From assembly GCA_964514385.1 (NCBI GenBank), contig CAZEQJ010000023.1, positions 1-55,107 on the forward strand: a stretch of 55,107 bases of DNA, given 5' to 3'. The translations under genes and the position numbers were made by a program. This document shows positions 25,417-33,792 of the stretch, piece after piece. This stretch comes from CAZEQJ01 sp964514385 (lineage in GTDB: Bacteria; Bacteroidota; Bacteroidia; Cytophagales; Cyclobacteriaceae). A model generated the notes under the pieces. The model was not told the origin of the DNA and made no database searches. It worked only from the letters and a program-made list of their open reading frames with translations. Position 1 is the first letter of the stretch. Every line of letters begins with the position of its first letter.

Positions 25417-26709
25417 TTATGGCTTTTCAGCATCATGTAGTGCCTCAACCTGCTGTTGCGTAAAGGCAGCATGGAAAATTCTGAAATCATCAAGCCATCC
25501 TTTGTAATGATTGGCTGTAGGGAATTCATATCCACCCCATGGCTCGCTATCCCATAGGGTACCTCCTCTGGAATGGATAAAACCAAGTGCAAACTCATCC
25601 AGTACATCCGGCTCCTGACCTCGGTACTCCAATCTGTTTGCTGTTTGTTTAGGAGCTCCGTCCGGCCATAGGTCAAAGTCAAACTCCTTCATACGTACAC
25701 CATCAAAATATAAAGTACCTGTACGCTCTTCGCTGTTGAAGGTATAAATAACATGGTACCAACGGTCTTTAATGATAGCCTGCATTTGCTCAACCTCAAG
25801 GAAATTGGCATATGTCCATCCCTGCCAGCCACCGGAAGAATTGTCAGTAGCCTGAGAAGGGAACCACATGTCTTCTCCAAACTGATCACCCGCATCATTG
25901 GCATAACCTATTGCAAATTTTGATCCTGAAAAATCGCCGAAAATTTCATATTGAATACCGAAGAATGCTCCGAGACCGAACACAAACATCCCGGTAGGGT
26001 CACCATTTGCATTCACATGACCTTCTGAGTCTGTGCGCAGCCAGAAGCTAATGGTAAAGTCTTCTGTATTGATCATAGAGCTTCCATTGGGATACTCAAT
26101 AATACTGGCATCACCATCGAAGTATGCCGCACTTGCTGCCTGGCCGAAACGGTCAGTATCATATGTGATGGCAATTTCTGCTGTAGGGTTATTTGAACCT
26201 ACCTGGTCGTTGGCATCACCATCGAAATTCCAGTAAACTATCTGGTCGTCAGCATTAGGTGGAACTACAGTTGCGCGACCTCCTGTGGTAAAGCTTCTGG
26301 TAGCTGTGGCGAAAGTACCACCGTCTGTAGACTGGATAGCTGATCCCAGTGAAAGTGAATAGTCTGTACCTCTTTCCAGATCAGCATCCAGCTCCATGGT
26401 CACAACTGCTCCAATTACAGAAATGGTGGTTGCCACCGGATTTCCATTTGCCAACAATTGAATGCTGGTATTATTCACTGTTTCCACACTTACATCCTTA
26501 GAGAAGGTAATGGTCACTGTAGGATCTACAGGAACATTTGCAGGAGCTGTAGCAGCATTAAGGTCAACAGTGACAGGTTCACCTGACTCTACGTCAGTAC
26601 CGGTTGCTTCAATGCTTACAATTGAAAGCGGTGCAATTTCCTCCTCACAACTGGTGAAGAAGAAAACAGATGCCAATAAGGCAGCGAAAATTAACTTTGC
26701 TTTTTTCAT
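25417..26709 (-). CDS. Ig-like / LamG-fold surface glycan-binding lipoprotein
   Basis: A 430-residue lipoprotein (lipobox FFTSC, Cys21). An Ig-like Big_5 domain occupies about residues 30-145 (VPVDPTVTITFSKDVSVETV). Behind it is a concanavalin/LamG-type lectin domain at about 155-428 (IVYWNFDGDANDQVG, DFTISFWLRTDSEG, WLDDFRIFHAAFTQQQVEAL). Its position directly after susD and before the enzymes is that of a surface glycan-binding protein (SusE/F or SGBP role). No catalytic residues are seen. Binding of a beta-1,2-glucan is inferred from the locus. Confidence 0.85.
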   Translation of the reverse strand: MKKAKLIFAALLASVFFFTSCEEEIAPLSIVSIEATGTDVESGEPVTVDLNAATAPANVPVDPTVTITFSKDVSVETVNNTSIQLLANGNPVATTISVIGAVVTMELDADLERGTDYSLSLGSAIQSTDGGTFATATRSFTTGGRATVVPPNADDQIVYWNFDGDANDQVGSNNPTAEIAITYDTDRFGQAASAAYFDGDASIIEYPNGSSMINTEDFTISFWLRTDSEGHVNANGDPTGMFVFGLGAFFGIQYEIFGDFSGSKFAIGYANDAGDQFGEDMWFPSQATDNSSGGWQGWTYANFLEVEQMQAIIKDRWYHVIYTFNSEERTGTLYFDGVRMKEFDFDLWPDGAPKQTANRLEYRGQEPDVLDEFALGFIHSRGGTLWDSEPWGGYEFPTANHYKGWLDDFRIFHAAFTQQQVEALHDAEKP

Positions 26710-26736
26710 GTTGATTAATTGTTTTACGATTTGTAA

Positions 26737-28227
26737 TTATTCATAGCCTGGATTTTGAGTTATCCTGCCCTCTGAGATATCAATCTCAATTTGGGGTATG
26801 GGCAACAGCTCGTTTTTGTTGGGTGTAAAACCCAACGGCCCCAAAACGTTTAATGCCTGATCTGTTCGTACAAGATCCCAGAATCGGAGTCCTTCGAAAG
26901 CAAGCTCATAATTTCTTTCATCCCAGATTAACTGACGCAACTGGTCCTTATCGGTGGTCGTGATATCAGGAAGAACTCCGGTATTGCCCCCACGTGCACG
27001 CTCTCTTACTCTGTTGAGGTAGATCAACGCGTCATTGGGGTTATCATTCTCGTTTAACGCCTCAGCAGCCATGAGCAGCACATCAGAATAGCGTATCATA
27101 CGACGGTTATGTCCAAAGCTGGTTTGAGGGTTTGTGCCAGGATGCCATATTTTCTGATTATACACTTCTATCTCAACAATATCACCCTGCTCATTGTAGG
27201 TAGTATCCGGTGTTACACCATCGCCGGCTGTAACTGCACCGTCAGGCATCACTTCACCAAGAAAGATCACACTTGGCTCAAGTCGTGGATCATTATTATT
27301 CTGCATCATTACAATCCATGGATAAGCCGGACGGCCAAAACCCCAACCCCTGTTAGGTGTACCTCTTACGGCCTGTGTATTACCATATTGATTTCCTCCA
27401 AATCCAAAACCAACCGGAAGGGCGCCTATTTCCCACACTGATTCTATACCATTTTCATTATTGACAGAGAATGCGTCCTCAAAGCTGTTTTCGAGACCAT
27501 ACTGTGCTGAATTTATTACTTCCAATGTAAGCCGCTCTACTTCATCGAAATTCCCGTAATAGAGATGAATCCGGGCAAGTAAAGCTTTTGCTGCACCCCG
27601 GGTTGCTCTTCCTAAATCTGCTTCACTGTAATCAGACTTCTCTGGCAGATTATCTGCCGCAAACTGGAGGTCAGGTAATATTACCTCTTCAAGTACCTGC
27701 TGTGCCGGTACGTTGGAAAGGTCTAACGGAGGCTCATTTTCCAGCGTAAGGACGACATCGCCCATACCCCTCACAAGAATGGAGTAAAAATATCCTCTTA
27801 AAAACCGTAATTCAGCCAAGCGCAGGTTTTTTCGGTTTGGATCCATAGTTTCCAAAGCATTTATACCATTTATAGCAATGTTAGCTCTCCGAATAGCCTG
27901 ATAACAAGCCCCCCACCAGCGCTCTATAGCCGGGTCAGTAGCGTCAAAAGTAAAATCTTCAAAAGGTTGTGTGGTGGCACCGTCACCCGGATTGCTCCCC
28001 TTGGTTTGCTGGTCGCTCATGATATCCAACAGAGGAAAACCACCGGTATTGATGTTCCAATTCCTTAACGAATTGTAGACACCATTGACGGCAAGCTCGG
28101 CATCCTCAGCCGTGGCAGGGAAGGTACCACCGGAAAGTGTGGCAAAAGGAGGCCTTTCGAGGAACTCCTCGCCACATCCGGAAAACATGAATAAACCAAA
28201 TAAAAGTAAAACAATTATCTTTCTCAT
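26737..28227 (-). CDS. susD: SusD/RagB-family glycan-binding lipoprotein
   Basis: A 496-residue SusD homolog with lipobox FSGC (Cys18). The typical N-terminal helices (AELAVNGVYNSLRNW, YQAIRRANIAINGI) and the TPR-like FLRGYFYSILVRGMGDV segment are visible. The C-terminus carries the conserved DERNYELAFEGLRFWDLVRT and ends in ITQNPGY. It caps the SusC transporter at the cell surface and feeds it oligosaccharides. It starts 2 bases after the susC stop codon. Confidence 0.95.
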   Translation of the reverse strand: MRKIIVLLLFGLFMFSGCGEEFLERPPFATLSGGTFPATAEDAELAVNGVYNSLRNWNINTGGFPLLDIMSDQQTKGSNPGDGATTQPFEDFTFDATDPAIERWWGACYQAIRRANIAINGINALETMDPNRKNLRLAELRFLRGYFYSILVRGMGDVVLTLENEPPLDLSNVPAQQVLEEVILPDLQFAADNLPEKSDYSEADLGRATRGAAKALLARIHLYYGNFDEVERLTLEVINSAQYGLENSFEDAFSVNNENGIESVWEIGALPVGFGFGGNQYGNTQAVRGTPNRGWGFGRPAYPWIVMMQNNNDPRLEPSVIFLGEVMPDGAVTAGDGVTPDTTYNEQGDIVEIEVYNQKIWHPGTNPQTSFGHNRRMIRYSDVLLMAAEALNENDNPNDALIYLNRVRERARGGNTGVLPDITTTDKDQLRQLIWDERNYELAFEGLRFWDLVRTDQALNVLGPLGFTPNKNELLPIPQIEIDISEGRITQNPGYE

Positions 28228-28229
28228 AA

Positions 28230-31229
28230 CTAAAACGATAGATTTAGTCCAATGCTATAAACTCTTGTAATGGGATAAACACCGGGATCATTCACCCCGC
28301 CAAGTGGGTTGGTTGTGCCAAGGTCAGGTGAATATCCTGTGAATCTGGTGAATGTAAGCAGATTGGTGCCTCTCAGGTAAATATTTGCGTTGGACAATTT
28401 AAGCTTCGTTAGCATTTCGCCGGTAAGTGCATAAGAAAGCGTGACTGTCCTCAGGCGCAAATATGATGCGTCTTCAAGAAAATAATCCGAAACTCTGAAG
28501 TTTGAACCCCCTACTGTAGGCCTTGGATGCTCGTTGGTGGATCCGGGTCCCCGCCAGTAGTTATTGAATTTACCCTCATAATTTAGCTGAGCAAATCGCA
28601 GGGTCTGTTTTCCATTATAAATCTGCGAGCCGGCCTGACCATTCCATATTGTTTCAAGCCTGAATTGCTTATAACCTACATTGAGGTTAAATCCATATAC
28701 GAAAGTAGGGATAGAGTTGCCTAATTTCACACGATCCTGTGAGTTGATCACGCCATCATTGTTTACATCCCTGAAAATGAAATCACCTGGTCGTGAACCC
28801 GAAAGTGATGGTGTATTATCTACTTCTTCCTGTGTCTGAAAAACACCAATCACATCATAGCCGTAATAAAATCCTATTGGAAAACCGGTAACCGTCTGGG
28901 TAATGGATTGTCCAAGGCCGATGAATCCATTGATAATTACAGAATCCGCACCAATATCCTCACCCAGTCCAAGAACCTCATTTCGGATAGTCGAACCATT
29001 TGTACCAATCTCAAAACTCCATGGGCCACTTTGATTGCGAAAATTGATCAGGTATTCAAATCCTCTGTTTTGAACTGTGGCAGCGTTAAACCGGATGTCT
29101 CCCGGCGCCCCTGTAAAGGCCGGAGGTGACAGAAAAACAAGGATATCACGACTGGTTTTAACATAGTAATCCAGATCAAATGTGAGTCTGCTATTAAATA
29201 ACTCACCATTAAAACCAGCGTTAAACTGCCGTACTTCTTCCCATTTCAGGTCCGTATTGCCTGCTCTGCTCAGGGTAACTCCGGGTCGCAAGTCCTCCGG
29301 TATACCAAATACGGCTCCGAAACCTGTACTATACTGAGTGTACTGATCACCTCCTCCGATTTTTTCATTACCTGTAATACCCCAGCTGGTACGGAACTTT
29401 ACCAGGTTGATAAAATTTGTGGCCGGGAAAAATGGCTCGTCACTCAGATTCCATCCCGCAGCAAAAGATGGGAAGTTTCCATACCTGTTATTTGCACCAA
29501 AATTAGATGAACCATCCCTTCTGAACGTGAAAGTGAAGATGTATTTATTGAAAGCAGAGTAATTTACCCGTCCCAGAATGGAAGTAAGAGCGGAATGTCC
29601 TCCTGAATTATTGGCAACAAGGGCTGTATCCTGCCTAGCCGATGCGATGTACCAGAATTCCTCTGAATCGCGCAGCAGATCAATACCGGAACCTGCGACA
29701 AACTCGTTCTGATTAAGCTGTGAGGTGTACCCCGCCACCGCATTGATCCTGTGATTTTCGTTAAACTCCTTGTCATAGGACAGCGTGTTTTCAAATAAGA
29801 TCGTGCTTCTGTCAGAGTAACTTACTCCGATATTAGAAAACTGGTTTTGCTGTAAAGGTGCGACGAAAAATTCGGGCGTGAATGATTTATTTTTTGATCC
29901 TTCCACATCAAACTGGACACTGGTACGAAATGTAAATCCATCCCAAAATCTGGCCTGAGCATAAAGATTACCTACACTGCGGATTGACCTCGTATTATTA
30001 TTCGTATATTCAATTGCGGCCAGCGGATTACCTCCACCCTGAACTTCAGCGAACATACTGTCCGGGTCAGATGAACCTGTAAATGGTTCATTAATCGGCC
30101 ATGCCCAGAGGGCATTTGTCGAAACATTTGGTGGATTTTGTTTGTCACGTAACTCAACTGAAAGATTTACACCCAAATCTATGTTTTCTGATAGCGCGTA
30201 TTCATTGTTACTTTTTACTGTCATACGCTGAAAATCGGATTTTGGAAGGATACCCTGCTGACCAAAATATCCGAGACTGAAGTAATACCGGAAATTGTCA
30301 TTTGTAGCGCTGGTTGAAATAGAGTAGTTCTGTATGGGTGTCAGGTCGTTGTAAATTTCATCCTGCCAGTTGACATCCGGTAGCACATCAAGGTTGTTGT
30401 ACGTACCCGGGTTAATCTCATTGATATATGTTGCAAATTCACGTCCTGACATAACATCTATCTCACGGATGATTGACTCAAGACTAAAGTCAGCCGTGAC
30501 ATTAAATGTAGGCTTGCCTCCTTCACCCTTTTTAGTAGTGATAATGATGACCCCATTCGAGCCCCTTGAGCCATAAATAGCCAGGGACGAGGCGTCTTTC
30601 AGTACTTCAATGGATTCGATATCGTTAGGGTTAATAAAATTTGCACCACCTTCTATGATCACACCATCCACAACAAAAAGTGGACGGTTATCATTCAGAG
30701 TAGATATACCACGGATATAGACTGCAGGATCAGCACCCGGGTTTCCTGACACATTAGATATGTTGACTCCTGCTACACGGCCCTGAAGGGATTGGAGAAC
30801 ATTATTGCTTGGGATGTTGGTCAGGTCTTCGCTCTCGACTTTGGAGACAGCTCCCGTAAGATCGCTTTTCCGTACCGTACCATAGCCTAGTACAACTACT
30901 TCCTGAAGTTCTTCAACATTGTATGAAAGCTGGATATTTATTTGGGTGCGGGTACCCACTGTGATCGTCTGTGTGATATAACCTAGATATGAAAACTGGA
31001 GAACGGATGCATCTTCCACATTAGCAATAGAATAGTTACCATCCATATCAGTGGTAGTACCCCGGGATGTTCCTTCCACCCTAATGCTTACACCAGGCAA
31101 TGGAGTGCCGTCCGAAGCATCTGTGACCTTTCCGGTAACCGTTCGCCCCTGACCAAAGACAATACTACTTAACATCAATATTACAATCCAAAAGGGAATT
31201 CTTACATATTTGTCAAGATAAGAAGGCAT
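28230..31229 (-). CDS. susC: SusC/RagA-family TonB-dependent outer membrane transporter
   Basis: A 999-residue TonB-dependent transporter. A signal peptide ends near residue 26. A carboxypeptidase-regulatory-like domain spans about residues 28-110 (TVTGKVTDASDGTPLPGVSI). It is followed by the SusC signature LQEVVVLGYGTVRKSDLTG, the plug domain (NVLQSLQGRVAGVNI, VLKDASSLAIYGSRG) and a long 22-strand barrel that ends RVYSIGLNLSF. With SusD it imports oligosaccharides released at the surface. It is the first gene of the locus. The 234-base upstream gap holds two near-identical 14-base direct repeats and separates it from the fusion regulator. Confidence 0.96.
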   Translation of the reverse strand: MPSYLDKYVRIPFWIVILMLSSIVFGQGRTVTGKVTDASDGTPLPGVSIRVEGTSRGTTTDMDGNYSIANVEDASVLQFSYLGYITQTITVGTRTQINIQLSYNVEELQEVVVLGYGTVRKSDLTGAVSKVESEDLTNIPSNNVLQSLQGRVAGVNISNVSGNPGADPAVYIRGISTLNDNRPLFVVDGVIIEGGANFINPNDIESIEVLKDASSLAIYGSRGSNGVIIITTKKGEGGKPTFNVTADFSLESIIREIDVMSGREFATYINEINPGTYNNLDVLPDVNWQDEIYNDLTPIQNYSISTSATNDNFRYYFSLGYFGQQGILPKSDFQRMTVKSNNEYALSENIDLGVNLSVELRDKQNPPNVSTNALWAWPINEPFTGSSDPDSMFAEVQGGGNPLAAIEYTNNNTRSIRSVGNLYAQARFWDGFTFRTSVQFDVEGSKNKSFTPEFFVAPLQQNQFSNIGVSYSDRSTILFENTLSYDKEFNENHRINAVAGYTSQLNQNEFVAGSGIDLLRDSEEFWYIASARQDTALVANNSGGHSALTSILGRVNYSAFNKYIFTFTFRRDGSSNFGANNRYGNFPSFAAGWNLSDEPFFPATNFINLVKFRTSWGITGNEKIGGGDQYTQYSTGFGAVFGIPEDLRPGVTLSRAGNTDLKWEEVRQFNAGFNGELFNSRLTFDLDYYVKTSRDILVFLSPPAFTGAPGDIRFNAATVQNRGFEYLINFRNQSGPWSFEIGTNGSTIRNEVLGLGEDIGADSVIINGFIGLGQSITQTVTGFPIGFYYGYDVIGVFQTQEEVDNTPSLSGSRPGDFIFRDVNNDGVINSQDRVKLGNSIPTFVYGFNLNVGYKQFRLETIWNGQAGSQIYNGKQTLRFAQLNYEGKFNNYWRGPGSTNEHPRPTVGGSNFRVSDYFLEDASYLRLRTVTLSYALTGEMLTKLKLSNANIYLRGTNLLTFTRFTGYSPDLGTTNPLGGVNDPGVYPITRVYSIGLNLSF

Positions 31230-31250
31230 AGTTGCTATTTTGATAAAACG

Positions 31251-31394
31251 ACATGTATAATATACTCAAATATTTCGTAATTAACAAAAGTGTTTGCCTC
31301 CACTACAGTTTTTTGAAAAAAATCTACTGGTTAGGACATGGTTTATCCGTGTTAAAAAGCATTAAAATCACAGTTAAATAACATGTAAAATATA
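31251..31394. repeat. Pair of direct repeats ACATGTAWAATATA upstream of susC
   Basis: ACATGTATAATATA at 31251-31264 and ACATGTAAAATATA at 31381-31394 match at 13 of 14 positions and lie 130 bases apart in the susC leader region. They are candidate operator or promoter elements for the adjacent regulator. No clear TAnnTTTG promoter motif was found in the gap. The rest of this 234-base region shows only AT-rich sequence and a second small repeat, GGCTATTTGG, at 31413 and 31462. Confidence 0.45.
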
Positions 31395-31463
31395 GCTATC
31401 TCAATCAATCAAGGCTATTTGGATAATTTTTATACAATTGAGTAACAATCAGCCGATGAAGGG

Positions 31464-33239
31464 CTATTTGGTGAACAATAGTGCTTTATTTCCGATTTTT
31501 TCCGGTGAGCTCAGAGCTTCCTTTACCTTCTTACGAAAATTCAATATCGTGTTGATATGGATGTCTGTAAGTTCTGATAATTCCTGCAGTGTATACATAT
31601 CTTCCTGCTTACGCATTACATACAGTAAATAGAAAGCCTTCTCAAGTGGTATCCGGTTTCGATGAAATATCGTATTGCTTGTTGGAGACTCCACAAAACC
31701 ACATCGCGTACATCTTCTTTTAAATGCAGGCTCATTATGCGCTTTGTCATGACCACATTTTCTGCAGTTAAATCCACCCTCCCATTTAATATTACTCAAA
31801 TACCGTAGACAGTGATTTTTATCCGGGAAAATTTTACGGAATTCATCATAGTTGAGATTATCATTGATCAGCCTGTCAGCCAGTATTTGTTTAATGTTGT
31901 TTCTGAGTTTAAAGTTCTCCAGGTCAAGCATCGAATTAATCTGGTTAATTTCGCCGCTTTGCTTTTCAAGTTTTTGATTTAACTCCTGCAGGGTACTTGT
32001 TCGCTCTCTGATCTTATCTTCGAGCTCACGGTTCACTTTTTCTTTCAGCTGAACATTTTCTTCATGTTGCTGGATAATTCTGGCCATAGCCCGATCGCGA
32101 TTCACTTTAAGTATTCTGAGCCGGTCACTTAAGGCAAATGTGAGAAATACCATTTCCATGAGAAAACCGATGTGAATACTATAATATGAAAGAATAAAAA
32201 AGGGAACGATGGATAAATACACCATGGCCTTTACAATAAAACCGGTAAAAAGCAGCGAGTAGGCCACAACAAAAAATCTGGCTGAGGTATATCCCTGTCT
32301 CAGCGTGTATATACCGCCAATAAGTATTACAGACAATGGTAAAAGCTCAATACCCCGAATCGCAAATAAACTTTGATCGACGAACAAACAGATCAAAAAC
32401 CAAGCGATACGAAAATAAAGTAACCCACGCAGCAGAAGATCCAGTTTTGGAGCTCGCGCCCTTGTTACCAGAAACATACGGGAAAATTGTATCGCCCAGA
32501 CAATGACAAAAAATAAAGCTACTCCTGAAGCTATCTGATTCCATTTCGGCGCATTTGGCCAAAGGTATTGGTATGCAATACCATCGATGCACATGGAATA
32601 GATAGCTACACTGACAATGTAAAAAATGTAGAACAGGTATTTTCTTTCACGCAGGGCTAAAAAGGTCAGCATATTATAAATGCTGATAATGAGGATCATT
32701 CCGTAGAAAAGTCCATAGAGATAATACTCATTTATAGCATAGGCAATGAATCTGTTTACATTCCTGAATACAATTCTGATGTCGGCATATTGACTGTTTT
32801 CGACTCTAATGTAATAAATGTAATGCCCTGCTTTATTGGGCATAGGTAATATGAAATTTTTATGTAGTACTGCCTTGGCATTGAAGGGTTCAAGGTCACC
32901 GAAGTGATATTTCAGGGTATCAGAAGAAGTAACCTGCCAGATATCGATATCATCAATGGACTGGTCATAAAATTCCATTAACCATCCCTCACGACTAGAA
33001 TTAAGGGCGACATCAAGACGAATCCAATAAGCAAATGCAGGGTTATATTCAGAAGGGGAGTTGAATGTTTCGCTGGAGTAGATTTTAGTTGATGCGGTTT
33101 CAAAATTAGCAGACGCAGTCGAATCAATCCAGATTGGAAGTGTTTTATATGTCAGAATTTTTTCATTTCCCTCCTCGATTGGTATCTCGATTGCAGGAGA
33201 AAAAAATTGAAATAACAGAATGAAAATAGCCGGTATCAT
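31464..33239 (-). CDS. 7TM-DISM receptor fused to IS1595-type zinc ribbon and HTH: membrane-tethered regulator
   Basis: A 591-residue protein of unusual architecture. Residues about 20-160 form an extracytoplasmic DISMED2-like sensor domain, and seven membrane helices lie at about 168-372. A coiled coil follows at about 380-450 (VNRELEDKIRERTSTLQELN). The C-terminal part, 460-580, matches the N-terminal region of IS1595/ISXO2 transposases: CLRYLSNIKWEGGFNCRKCG, zinc ribbon Cys492/Cys495 and Cys510/Cys513, TSNTIFHRNRIPLEKAFYLL, then a helix-turn-helix (LQELSELTDIHINTILNFRK). The DDE nuclease domain that follows in transposases is absent. I infer a one-component transmembrane transcription regulator that senses a ligand outside and binds DNA inside. 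The glycan locus begins 234 bases downstream on the same strand. Confidence 0.85.
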   Translation of the reverse strand: MIPAIFILLFQFFSPAIEIPIEEGNEKILTYKTLPIWIDSTASANFETASTKIYSSETFNSPSEYNPAFAYWIRLDVALNSSREGWLMEFYDQSIDDIDIWQVTSSDTLKYHFGDLEPFNAKAVLHKNFILPMPNKAGHYIYYIRVENSQYADIRIVFRNVNRFIAYAINEYYLYGLFYGMILIISIYNMLTFLALRERKYLFYIFYIVSVAIYSMCIDGIAYQYLWPNAPKWNQIASGVALFFVIVWAIQFSRMFLVTRARAPKLDLLLRGLLYFRIAWFLICLFVDQSLFAIRGIELLPLSVILIGGIYTLRQGYTSARFFVVAYSLLFTGFIVKAMVYLSIVPFFILSYYSIHIGFLMEMVFLTFALSDRLRILKVNRDRAMARIIQQHEENVQLKEKVNRELEDKIRERTSTLQELNQKLEKQSGEINQINSMLDLENFKLRNNIKQILADRLINDNLNYDEFRKIFPDKNHCLRYLSNIKWEGGFNCRKCGHDKAHNEPAFKRRCTRCGFVESPTSNTIFHRNRIPLEKAFYLLYVMRKQEDMYTLQELSELTDIHINTILNFRKKVKEALSSPEKIGNKALLFTK

Positions 33240-33257
33240 TACTTTGAAAAGTCTTTC

Positions 33258-33500
33258 TCAAGGAAGGAACTTGGCCTGGGTGACAAACAAATGAAATTTA
33301 CCATTGAAATTAATTATTGCCGGATCAGCACCAGATCGATAGGAAACATTATTCCTGCCAAGGTAGTGTGATATGTAGCTGAGATCAATGTTTACAGGAT
33401 TGAAGTATGTCATCATTTCATTACGCTGATTTTGGACGTTATTTTGGACGCAGCCTGAAAAAAGCACAGAAATGCACGTAGTAAACAAAAAATTCTTCAC
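33258..33500 (-). pseudogene. N-terminal remnant of a GH43-like lipoprotein
   Basis: An 80-codon frame with a lipoprotein signal (lipobox LFSGC, Cys17) followed by NPVNIDLSYI and ADPAIINFNGKFHLFVTQ. The latter matches the opening strands of GH43-type glycosidases, where a catalytic Asp lies in the ADP motif and a YYLF-like strand follows. After this the frame ends at AKFLP and a stop, whereas intact relatives have several hundred residues. It is probably the stump of a deleted gene, ending 18 bases before the fusion regulator. Expression as a small lipoprotein cannot be excluded. Confidence 0.6.
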
Positions 33501-33569
33501 CCTTGGTTTCAGATAAGATTAAAATATTAATAATGTAATGTACTAATAATCGGGAAATGTAAAAAAATG

Positions 33570-33653
33570 TGCGCACGAAAGGAGTCGAACCTTCACGCCA
33601 TTGCTGGCACTGCCGCCTGAAGACAGCGCGTCTACCAATTCCGCCACGTGCGC
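33570..33653 (-). tRNA. trnL: tRNA-Leu (anticodon CAG)
   Basis: Minus-strand class II tRNA. The acceptor stem is GCGCACG/CGTGCGC, the D arm contains GCGGAATTGGTAGACGC, and the anticodon loop TTCAGGC lies in stem CTGTC/GGCAG. It has a long variable arm and the T loop TTCGACT. The discriminator is A and no CCA is encoded. Confidence 0.93.
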
Positions 33654-33665
33654 CTTTGCTGTGTG

Positions 33666-33750
33666 TGCGCACGAGAGGAGTCGAACCTCCACGACCTAAA
33701 CGGTCACCAGGCCCTCAACCTGGCGCGTCTACCAATTCCGCCACGTGCGC
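33666..33750 (-). tRNA. trnL: tRNA-Leu (anticodon GAG)
   Basis: Minus-strand class II tRNA with the same acceptor stem and D arm as its neighbour 12 bases away. The anticodon loop TTGAGGG lies in stem CCAGG/CCTGG, giving anticodon GAG. The variable arm is long and the T loop is TTCGACT. The two genes form a tandem leucine tRNA pair, probably one transcript. Confidence 0.93.
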
Positions 33751-33792
33751 AAAGCGGACTGCAAAAGTATAAAATAAATTGATTTGTCAAGC

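Noticed and set aside
31464..33239. Interpretation of the zinc-ribbon gene as an IS1595-family transposase or a broken insertion sequence
   Set aside because: There is no DDE domain, no flanking inverted repeats or target duplications were seen, and the reading frame is continuous from the signal region through the membrane helices to the zinc ribbon.
16624..33750. A genomic island integrated at the tRNA-Leu genes
   Set aside because: No integrase gene and no duplicated tRNA end were found on the far side. The tRNA genes are complete. Transfer remains possible but unsupported.
33569..33772. Plus-strand open frame across the two tRNA-Leu genes, with repeated RTRGVEPPR-like text
   Set aside because: The repetition comes from translating two similar tRNA genes on the wrong strand.
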